A DNA stretch of 38,780 bases from positions 1-38,780 of the IMG/VR virus record IMGVR_UViG_3300046369_000281, one strand, 5' to 3'. A program made the position numbers and the translations under genes. The notes under the pieces are model-generated. The model was not told the DNA's origin, made no database searches, and worked only from the letters and a program-made list of their open reading frames with translations. Positions 1 to 7,100 of this stretch are shown here, one piece after another. The stretch comes from a virus. The number at the start of each line of letters is the position of its first letter. Within the stretch, counting starts at the first letter, position 1.

Positions 1-31
1 ACCTTAGGGATTATATAATAAACTTAAAGAT

Positions 32-1267
32 ATGGAATTTAGAGAATATCAAAAAAAAATAATAAAAGATGCTAGCAATGTTATTAGTTTACACAGGTTT
101 GTGTATCTTGCGATGGAAGTTAGGACTGGTAAGACGCTTACTAGTTTGGGTATCGCAGAAGAGTTAGGTGTAGACAATGTTCTATTTCTAACAAAGAAGA
201 AGGCGATATCGTCTATAACATCGGACTATGAATTGATGTGCCCTAACTCGTTTTCACTTTTTACTATAAATTACGAGAGCATACACAAGGCTCCTAATAT
301 AAAGTGGGACATGATAATACTGGACGAGGCTCATGGATTGGGTGCGTTTCCTAAGCCTAGCAAGAGAGCTAAGCAGGTATCAGAATTAATTAGAAAGAAT
401 AATCCATTTGTTTGTTTGTTGTCTGGGACACCAACACCTGAGAGTTACAGTCAGATGTATCATCAGGTGTATGGTATCCCTAATAATCCATTCAAGGAGT
501 ACAAGAACTTTTACAGGTTCTGTGATGACCATGTAAACAAGACTCAGAAGAGGATAAACGGATTCATGATAAACAATTATTCAGATGGCAGGCAGAGTAT
601 AAATGACCTCATGAAGCCATACATGATATCGTACACGCAACAGCAGGCAGGATTCAGCTCCGAGATAGAGGAGGAGATTCTTACCGTGAGAGTGAACACT
701 AACGAGATGTGCAATCAGTTAAAGAAAGACCTTGTTATCGAGATGGATGATGAGGCTATACTTGCTGATACAGGAGTTAAGCTCATGTCTAAACTGCATC
801 AGATGTATAGTGGGACAGTTAAGTTTGAGTCTGGTAAAAGTGTGGTCCTAGATACTAGCAAGGCAGACTTTATTAAGTGGAAGTTTGAAGGTAAGAAGCT
901 AGGTGTATTTTACAAGTTTAAGGCTGAGTTAGATGCGCTGAAGCAGGTCTTTGGCGATGATATATGTACTGACCTAGAGACATTTAATAGTACGGACAAG
1001 CATATAGCATTACAGATTGTCAGTGGTCGTGAGGGTATATCATTAAGGAATGCAGACTTCATTGTGTTCTATAATATAGACTTCAGTGCCACAAGTTATT
1101 GGCAGGCTAGGGATAGGATGACCACCAAGGACAGGAACTATAACAAGGTATATTGGTTGTTTTCTGAGGGTGGCATAGAGAAAAAAGTATACAGGACTGT
1201 TATACAGAAAAAAGACTACACGCTAAGGCATTTTAAAAAAGATGCTTCTCGTGTGGGAAGATTATAA
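32..1267 (+). CDS. SNF2/DEAD-like superfamily 2 helicase
   Basis: This 411-residue protein has the landmarks of a superfamily 2 helicase or translocase. Residues 1-10 resemble a Q-motif region (FREYQ). Motif I is RTGKT with GKT at residues 33-35, motif II is DEAH at 98-101, motif III is SGTPTPES at 131-138, and a motif VI-like QARDR lies at 358-362 after a motif V-like GREGISL. The compact two-lobed layout resembles phage SNF2-type helicases, which often sit beside VRR-NUC nucleases, as here. It probably acts in phage DNA replication, recombination or repair. The ATG follows an A-rich leader with no Shine-Dalgarno sequence. It is the first gene in view, so the operon may begin further left. 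Helicase fold: sure. Exact role: not known. Confidence 0.88.
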   Translation: MEFREYQKKIIKDASNVISLHRFVYLAMEVRTGKTLTSLGIAEELGVDNVLFLTKKKAISSITSDYELMCPNSFSLFTINYESIHKAPNIKWDMIILDEAHGLGAFPKPSKRAKQVSELIRKNNPFVCLLSGTPTPESYSQMYHQVYGIPNNPFKEYKNFYRFCDDHVNKTQKRINGFMINNYSDGRQSINDLMKPYMISYTQQQAGFSSEIEEEILTVRVNTNEMCNQLKKDLVIEMDDEAILADTGVKLMSKLHQMYSGTVKFESGKSVVLDTSKADFIKWKFEGKKLGVFYKFKAELDALKQVFGDDICTDLETFNSTDKHIALQIVSGREGISLRNADFIVFYNIDFSATSYWQARDRMTTKDRNYNKVYWLFSEGGIEKKVYRTVIQKKDYTLRHFKKDASRVGRL

Positions 1268-1288
1268 ATAATTTAATACATTTACAAC

Positions 1289-1465
1289 ATGGATATATTT
1301 AATTTTGATTTTGCAGAAGAAAACGATAAATTTCCAAACTTAGATTCTTGGTTTGCTTTTATGAATGATCAGCTACATGATTTAGAGGAGTCTAGACACA
1401 ACAACACATTAAGATCTATATTGGAGGATAATAATATTTCATTTCATGAAGATAAAACTAAATAA
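1289..1465 (+). CDS. Small acidic hypothetical protein
   Basis: A 58-residue reading frame starting ATG, with N-terminus MDIFNFDFAEEN, rich in Asp, Glu and Asn. It fills the gap after the helicase, and its last 20 bases overlap the start of the next gene, a spacing typical of this cluster. I do not recognise a family. There is no signal peptide or membrane segment. The leader has no Shine-Dalgarno sequence. It is supported mainly by position and by filling an otherwise empty gap. Confidence 0.55.
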   Translation: MDIFNFDFAEENDKFPNLDSWFAFMNDQLHDLEESRHNNTLRSILEDNNISFHEDKTK

Positions 1466-1958
1466 GGGTATAACTAAATATCAGGAAAAGCAGTGTGAAT
1501 TGTTTTCCAATTACAGTGTATCCTCTTCTTTATCTGAGTACAAAAAAAGAAATCAGTTAGATAAGGACAAGATAATAAGTGATATTTACAATGGAAAGAT
1601 TGCTGAGTTTTTAGTATATAACTTTTTAATCAGTAAGGGTAAGATATTAAATTCTCCAGACCTAAACATATATAGTGGTTATAAGAAATCTTTTGACGCT
1701 GATTTAGTTTTGGATAACGTTAATATTCATGTGAAGAGTCATATTATAAATGGTATTTTCCCTGTTTCATGGGTGTTTCAAAGGACAGATCCTTTAGTAA
1801 AATCACCAAGCGACAAGGATTTCTTGGCTTTGGTTGTTCTTGATGACAGAGGTAGTTATATGTACCTAAAAAAAACATCACAAGTATTGTTTAAGGATCC
1901 TGTAAAGGATGTTTTAAAAAGAACAAAGGTTTGTGTATACGAGACAGATATTAATTAA
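1446..1958 (+). CDS. Putative PD-(D/E)XK-type nuclease
   Basis: A 170-residue protein with a pattern that fits the restriction-endonuclease fold. A helix carries Glu54 (GKIAEFLVYNFL), then a strand with FDADLVLD gives Asp84 and Asp86, then a second strand has IHVKS with Lys97. In the family's usual (D/E)-x-K the first position would be acidic; here it is His95, so the assignment is by pattern and the enzyme may be atypical or inactive. A WVFQR segment follows, reminiscent of the family's conserved Gln. The neighbours are a helicase and a second small nuclease, so a role in phage DNA processing or host DNA degradation is plausible. It could instead be a structural relative without activity. 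Confidence 0.5.
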   Translation: MKIKLNKGITKYQEKQCELFSNYSVSSSLSEYKKRNQLDKDKIISDIYNGKIAEFLVYNFLISKGKILNSPDLNIYSGYKKSFDADLVLDNVNIHVKSHIINGIFPVSWVFQRTDPLVKSPSDKDFLALVVLDDRGSYMYLKKTSQVLFKDPVKDVLKRTKVCVYETDIN

Positions 1959-1968
1959 AACATAAATT

Positions 1969-2061
1969 ATGAAAGAAACAATAGATTTTTTAAATTCAAG
2001 AATAAAAGCATTGGAGATAGAGAATAATAGACTAAAAAAATTATTAGAAGATGATAACTAG
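1969..2061 (+). CDS. 30-residue coiled-coil mini-protein
   Basis: A very short frame, MKETIDFLNSRIKALEIENN and so on, ending in LLEDDN. Hydrophobic residues spaced three to four apart (Ile, Leu, Ile, Leu, Ile, Leu, Leu) predict one amphipathic helix of leucine-zipper type. It starts 10 bases after the nuclease gene, and its last 11 bases overlap the next mini-gene. It may be a real small regulator or partner protein, or a chance frame; length alone cannot decide. Confidence 0.4.
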   Translation: MKETIDFLNSRIKALEIENNRLKKLLEDDN

Positions 2062-2140
2062 AAACACAAAGTTTAACAGAATAGTATTCTTGATAGTGAT
2101 GATAGTAGCTATTTTATGGGCTGTAATAGAAATTAATTAA
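2051..2140 (+). CDS. 29-residue single-pass membrane mini-protein
   Basis: The frame encodes MITRNTKFNRIVFLIVMIVA and then ILWAVIEIN. A short basic N-terminus is followed by about 18 hydrophobic residues, so one transmembrane helix with the N-terminus inside is likely. It starts inside the previous mini-gene and its stop overlaps the ATG of the VRR-NUC gene by one base (TAATG), which is typical translational coupling. Small holin-like or membrane-modifying phage proteins look like this, but no function can be assigned. Confidence 0.45.
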   Translation: MITRNTKFNRIVFLIVMIVAILWAVIEIN

Positions 2141-2382
2141 TGACAGAGCAGCAAATACAAAAGAAACGTATTGATCAGTTAGAAGCTGAGGGATACTATG
2201 TACTTAAACTAATTAAAACCAATAAGAATGGAATACCAGATATTGTGGCTATACCTCCGAATACACCAGTTATTTTCTCGGAAGTCAAGACTCCCAAAGG
2301 TAAGACTTCAAAGATTCAGGAATATAGACTAAAGGAGTTAGAGAAGTATGGATTCAAGACTGAGGTGTATAGAGGTTGTTAA
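2140..2382 (+). CDS. Stand-alone VRR-NUC domain nuclease
   Basis: An 80-residue protein that is almost exactly one VRR-NUC domain. The signature is visible: GIPD at residues 31-34, SEVK with Glu48 and Lys50, then Lys53, Lys55 and Gln60 in the KGKTSKIQ segment. VRR-NUC proteins are metal-dependent PD-(D/E)XK nucleases; single-domain viral forms cut branched DNA such as Holliday junctions. The phage SNF2-like helicase lies about 0.9 kb upstream in the same operon, the classic partner of this family. It probably resolves recombination or replication intermediates before packaging. Confidence 0.85.
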   Translation: MTEQQIQKKRIDQLEAEGYYVLKLIKTNKNGIPDIVAIPPNTPVIFSEVKTPKGKTSKIQEYRLKELEKYGFKTEVYRGC

Positions 2383-2429
2383 TAACTTTTAATAATAAGT
2401 ATTACATTTTTGTATATTTTTATGATGTT

Positions 2430-2609
2430 ATGAATAATGAACAGCAAAGAATTAAATTTATAAACACTACCATGAAGATGGTTAATGATCTTTGCGACGA
2501 CCTTTACGAGTCTTTATTTGACGAGGATTTTAGTGCTGTGGAAGAGATCTCGATTAATATAAATGAAATACTAAGAGATCTAACAGAAACTTTTAAAAAT
2601 GAAATCTAA
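2430..2609 (+). CDS. Small acidic hypothetical protein
   Basis: A 59-residue acidic, helical protein beginning MNNEQQRIKFINTTMKMVND. The frame is open further upstream to 2376, but the extra 18 residues are a Phe/Tyr-rich translation of an AT-rich intergenic sequence, so I prefer the ATG at 2430. The 47 bases upstream contain TTACATTTTTG, a weak resemblance to a Bacteroidetes -7 box. The end overlaps the next gene by 11 bases. No family recognised. Confidence 0.6.
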   Translation: MNNEQQRIKFINTTMKMVNDLCDDLYESLFDEDFSAVEEISININEILRDLTETFKNEI

Positions 2610-3324
2610 AAAAGACTACAGACCTAGGCTAAAAGGAAACATACGCAAGGCTTATGATAGGATTACTAAGGTAGAGAACAGGGTTCTTTGTATTGGTGAC
2701 CTGCATGAGCCTTTTTGTTTGGATGGATATTTAGACTTTTGTAAAAAAACCTATGCAGAGAATAACTGTAACAGGGTTGTTTTTATAGGAGATATAATTG
2801 ACAACCATTACTCTAGTTATCACGAGTCATCAGCAGATGGTATGGGTGGTAAGTATGAGCTTGAGAAGGCTATAGATAAGTTAGCTAAATGGTACAAAGC
2901 ATTTCCAGATGCAGATGTGACACTAGGAAACCATGACAGGATAATAATAAGAAAGGCTCAGACATCTAACATACCTAGTATGTGGATTAAGGAGTTTGGC
3001 GAGGTATTGAATACACCTAAATGGCGTTTTGTTACTGACGTATACATAGATGGCGTTAGATACGTTCATGGAGACAAGAGTGGTAAACCAAGGACAGCTG
3101 TAAAGAGGGATATGGTCTCTACTGTCTCTGGACACTATCATACGGATATGTATTGCGAGTGGATGTTCGGTAAGACCAGGGCTATATTTGCATTGGCTGT
3201 AGGTTGTGGTATAGATAGTTCTTCTTATGCTATGGGATATATGCAGGGCGGAAAGAAAGAGGCTATAGGTGTTGGTGTGATTATTGGAGGTCATACAGCG
3301 TTTAATGTAAAAATGAAATTATAA
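2599..3324 (+). CDS. Calcineurin-like metallophosphoesterase
   Basis: A 241-residue protein with the full metallophosphoesterase motif set: GDLH at 33-36, GDIIDNH at 64-70, GNHD at 110-113, VHGD at 156-159 and GHYH at 178-181. These ligate the di-metal centre. Family members include nucleases of the SbcD/Mre11 type, nucleotide phosphodiesterases and protein phosphatases. The protein is about the size of a bare catalytic domain and has no Mre11-type accessory domain, so the substrate is open. It overlaps the upstream gene by 11 bases, and its stop overlaps the next ATG by one base. Its place between nuclease and nucleotide-hydrolase genes suggests DNA or nucleotide metabolism. Confidence 0.85.
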   Translation: MKSKKDYRPRLKGNIRKAYDRITKVENRVLCIGDLHEPFCLDGYLDFCKKTYAENNCNRVVFIGDIIDNHYSSYHESSADGMGGKYELEKAIDKLAKWYKAFPDADVTLGNHDRIIIRKAQTSNIPSMWIKEFGEVLNTPKWRFVTDVYIDGVRYVHGDKSGKPRTAVKRDMVSTVSGHYHTDMYCEWMFGKTRAIFALAVGCGIDSSSYAMGYMQGGKKEAIGVGVIIGGHTAFNVKMKL

Positions 3325-3632
3325 TGATTTGGGAAACAACAAGTACTAATAGTGTAAACAAAAGAAAGGATATACCTGTATATACGGGTGTTCTTAAATA
3401 CTTTCCTAAGGCATTAAAATATGTATCAAGGGTAAGTAAGTTAGGTAATGACCAGCATCATCCTGATAAGCCCTTGCACTGGGATAGAGAGAAGAGCTTC
3501 GATCACGAAGATGCATTGGTCAGACACCTAATTGATCACTCTCATCATCCATTGGACGATGACGGAATGCTACACTTAGGTAAGGTTGCATGGAGAGCAT
3601 TGGCTGCTCTAGAAATATATTTAGATGATTAA
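3324..3632 (+). CDS. dATP/dGTP diphosphohydrolase-like (MazG-related) protein
   Basis: A 102-residue protein with the pattern I associate with the dATP/dGTP diphosphohydrolase N-terminal family (formerly DUF5664), an all-alpha NTP pyrophosphatase related to MazG. Visible features are a helix with PKALKYVSRVSKLGND, a His/Asp-rich loop with HWDREKSFDHEDALVRHL, then DDDGMLHLGKVAWRALAALE. The acidic and His residues would bind metal. Such enzymes convert dATP or dGTP to the monophosphate and are known from phages with 2-aminoadenine (Z) DNA, but also from phages without it. No PurZ or HD-type dATPase is seen in this window, so a general nucleotide-pool role is the safer reading. Translationally coupled to the gene before it. 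Confidence 0.65.
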   Translation: MIWETTSTNSVNKRKDIPVYTGVLKYFPKALKYVSRVSKLGNDQHHPDKPLHWDREKSFDHEDALVRHLIDHSHHPLDDDGMLHLGKVAWRALAALEIYLDD

Positions 3633-3756
3633 AAAAATATTAGAAGAAAAGTTAAAGGATAATCCTAACTATAATTTAATAAGAAAACTACAACAAAAAT
3701 TAGATGAAGAGCAGGAAACAAAGTCGAGTAGACGCACTAGAGATAAAGGTAAGTAG
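3625..3756 (+). CDS. Small basic hypothetical protein
   Basis: A 43-residue, highly charged frame (MIKKILEEKLKDN to SSRRTRDKGK) with a predicted helix followed by a basic tail. It starts inside the end of the previous gene (8-base overlap), and the next mini-gene starts inside it in another frame. The basic tail would suit nucleic-acid binding, but nothing else supports this. No family recognised. Confidence 0.45.
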   Translation: MIKKILEEKLKDNPNYNLIRKLQQKLDEEQETKSSRRTRDKGK

Positions 3757-3856
3757 GTTAACAACTATGATCATAGGTATGATGGAAACAATCAAAAGGA
3801 TGCCTGACTACGAAGAAGCTATAGAAAAACTTAAGCAAGATGAAGGAATTTCTTAA
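3704..3856 (+). CDS. Small hypothetical protein, coiled-coil-like
   Basis: A 50-residue frame beginning MKSRKQSRVDALEIKVSRLT. The heptad-like spacing of Leu, Ile, Val, Leu, Met and Ile predicts an amphipathic helix. It overlaps the previous mini-gene by 53 bases and the next gene by 17 bases. An internal ATG at 3767 would give a 29-residue form with a weaker helix. No recognised family; function unknown. Confidence 0.45.
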   Translation: MKSRKQSRVDALEIKVSRLTTMIIGMMETIKRMPDYEEAIEKLKQDEGIS

Positions 3857-4106
3857 GGATCTTGTAAGGAAAAAGAAACTAACACCAACCGAAAGACTCT
3901 CCTCACGTATTGGATACATGGGGAGTGGTCTTTTAATTGCTGCACAGTGGACTATAGAGCCAGTGTTCTATATAATCGGTTTCTTGTGTGTTATCGTTCA
4001 GGTATCTACAAGGAAGCAATGGAACTTAGTCCTGCTTAATATAAATGGTCTGATCGCATGGATTACACATCTATTTTTTGCGGTATTCCTTATTGTAAAT
4101 ACTTAA
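3840..4106 (+). CDS. Small multi-pass membrane protein
   Basis: An 88-residue protein with a basic, cytoplasmic-looking N-terminus (about residues 1-22, KDLVRKKK) followed by three hydrophobic segments at roughly 24-40, 41-57 and 64-86. The layout resembles small phage-encoded inner-membrane proteins in marine phages. No catalytic motif is seen. It is the last gene of the + strand cluster, and its last 36 bases overlap the end of the giant late gene on the opposite strand. It may alter the host membrane or be lysis-related, but no holin function can be shown. Confidence 0.65.
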   Translation: MKEFLKDLVRKKKLTPTERLSSRIGYMGSGLLIAAQWTIEPVFYIIGFLCVIVQVSTRKQWNLVLLNINGLIAWITHLFFAVFLIVNT

Positions 4107-7100
4107 TGCCTTCTTATTTAGATTTCTTCTGGCTGATCTTATAGCATTTTTAAGTTCTTCCTTCTCATCAGCATCTAGAGCATCTCCATATCTTGAAAAT
4201 ATCTTATAAGCTTGAACCTCTGGAGTATCCTCGTAGATTAAATCTAATATAGATCTATCTATGTTTGCGTTTTTTGCGTATGTTGAGAATTTTCTTCCAT
4301 ACTTTTTCCAATCTTTTTTATCAAAATTTTCCTTTACAATATCCCTCAAGAAACCATTATCTATATCTTGCTTATTCTTTCTCTTTTCTTTTATAGCATT
4401 ATATACCTTCTGCTCTTTAATGTATATTTCAGTTTCCATCTCAGCCTCAACCTTTTTAACCTCATCCATCTTTTTGTATTCCTGTAGCTTTGAGTTGGTT
4501 GATCTTTTTATCTTACCGCTGAATGATTTTAATACACCATTCATTGTCTCCTTCATCTCCTCACCCACAGTTGTTTCCTTTGAAAACACACCGTTATAAC
4601 CACCGTACATTACTCCTACCAATGGGTTTGTTCTTTCGTTAGTTATGACCTTCTCAACCATTACCTGAGTTCTTTTAGGTGACATTCCAAGCGCAGGAGC
4701 TATGTCCTTATATATCTGCTCTACCTTATTATCTAAAATACCCTCTGCCTCTGGAAGTATTTTCTTTCCTCTAGGTCCTCTAAAAATATCCTCTCCTGTA
4801 AATGTATCTTTATTGTATACATAACTAAGTACACCAGATATTACAGGGTTTCTCGAACCAATGTCTGTTATACCTATAGGAGATGTCTTATCTAATGCCT
4901 TAGATACGCTTTCTGTATTAAATTCATAGTCCACACCTTTTGATTTTAAGTACGTACTTATTATAGACTCCTCAACAACTGTAGACAGTGACCCTACAAC
5001 AGGTAGTTTTTTAAACCTATAGTATTCATACTCCCCATCCTCATCAACATCACCTGTAAATATTATGTGGTATGCTGATTTTTCGTAATCACTAACACTA
5101 CCCCATGCGTCTTTCATCTTCTTAGCCTTCTCCTCTTCATCATCCTCATCATCGAATGCTGATGATAACATATATAGAGAGCTAGCCAGAAGACCTCCAG
5201 ACATAACAGCATACTGAATCATACTAGATGCAAAACCACCTGGATTTTTTGAAGCGTAATCAACAGCCCTTCTAGCACCTTGTACTGATGCATTTAGGTA
5301 TGGTAGTACATAGTCTGCTGATTTAACAAGATCTCCTCCTTGACTAAAATCAATGGTCTCCCTAGATTCCCTAGCTGATTCATAAAGTATATCCTCAAGA
5401 TCCTGACCTGTAGGTTCTTTCTTATTATCTTTTTTATATTGGTTTATTAGTTTTGACCTTGTTTTCTCATATACAGCCAACCTAAAAGCCATCTCAGATG
5501 TCTCCCCAAGGTAGGATAATCCTTCACCCCACTTTACCATTCCTTTTTGAAGTAAAGTCTTCGGCTTGTTAAACCTACTGATACCTTTAATTGCCTTTAT
5601 ACCATCCACAGATAGAAAATCCATACCACCACCATACGTCATAAACTCCTCATAGGTTTTTTGGTAACTACCAGTGTTAAACATTTTCTTCAAAGAATTG
5701 TTTACAAAATCAAAACCAAGCTCAACACCTCCAACTAACTTAAATTTAGAATAGGTATCTCCAAGGAATAGTATATTCTGAAAATCAACCGCAGTGTTAC
5801 CTACTATGAATAATGGATTTCCTGATGTAGCAAAGAACCTTAGAACATTACCAAAAGTAAATTTCCTAAGAGCCTTCAATGTCTTATCGTCAACTTTGAT
5901 ATCCAACAACTGTCTAGCATACTCTTCCCTCATCACCATTTTGTGTTCAACACCATCCTTAAAGAATGATACTGTTCTATATCCTACAGGAACTTTAGCG
6001 TCATCATACTTAAATTTAGGTGCTCCTGATTCTTTATTTCCAATAATTGGGTTGTCAAGAATGTTGTCACCTATAGCTGCTAAACCATCTGCATCTGCTG
6101 ATTCTATTGCATCATAAAACAAATTTAATACTTCATTTGTGGCAGCTCTATTTTCAACAGCACTTATATTCATCATAAGAAGCCAGCGTGAGTCAGTAAT
6201 TAAATCATTAATATTCTCGTCACTAAGTGCCATTATATCTTTTTGACTGACACCAATTGAGTTAGCTAGATTATTCATTTCTGAAGTGCTGTGATTGTCT
6301 CCTATAATATACTTGATAGTTTTTATAGGTGAATATTCTATGTCCCTTAGGCTTATATATACATCTTCTGATATTCTACCTGAGTCACGTAACCTCTTTA
6401 GGTTTTGATTAAATACTTCAAAATACTTATCAGCTCTTTTGGATAGCTTGTCATTAGAAAATGCCTCAACCTCTGACTTAGCTTTATCATAATTATATCC
6501 ACCTGCTCCTATATATTCCTTTTCATCTCTTTTCTTTCTATTTTCATTTATAGCGACTATCCTTCTTGCATATATAAGAGCGTCAAGTTGTTTTTTTTCT
6601 TTTTCAGATAGCTTGCTATATATTTCTTTTTCTGCCTTTGTAAATCTATAGTTAGCGAAACCTTTAGCACCAGCCTTTGTGACTAACCTATTGTGAGCTC
6701 TTACTGATTTTTTATTTCCAACACCCTTAAGGACGTCTTTTATATATGTCTGTCTGTCAAAAATTTTCTTTCTAAGATACCTCATAGTACCTTTAAAATC
6801 TTTTTTCTTCAACCTATCTCTTATAGCCTTCTCAGATCTTTCAACTATTTCTTCCGAAGACGGAATATTCATAGCGGCAGTTATCTCTGCATCTGTATAC
6901 CCTACTCCCTTTGCGAACTGTCTTATGGCAGCGTCAGATATCATATTCTCTTTACCCTTTCTAAATATCTCACCGATACTTGGTCTCCCTGGTGCTTGCT
7001 TACGAATAGAAGGTGCGTCTGGGTCGAATGTAGTATTACTACCATCGGCTAGTTTAGATTGATTAGATTCAAAAGTAATATAAGAGTCTGTAAATTTTTG

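Noticed and set aside
2376-2429. Longer start of the 59-residue gene
   Set aside because: The additional 18 residues (Phe/Tyr-rich) translate AT-rich intergenic DNA; the ATG at 2430 gives a normal protein.
2923-3294. Antisense 123-codon frame opposite the phosphoesterase
   Set aside because: It is a shadow of a gene with all catalytic motifs intact on the + strand; its product is rich in Ser/Tyr/His and has no coherent domain pattern.
5000-5100. DVDEDGEYEYY segment as an RNA polymerase DxDGD motif
   Set aside because: The pattern does not match DxDGD, and it sits within the LPD38-like region with no double-psi beta-barrel context.
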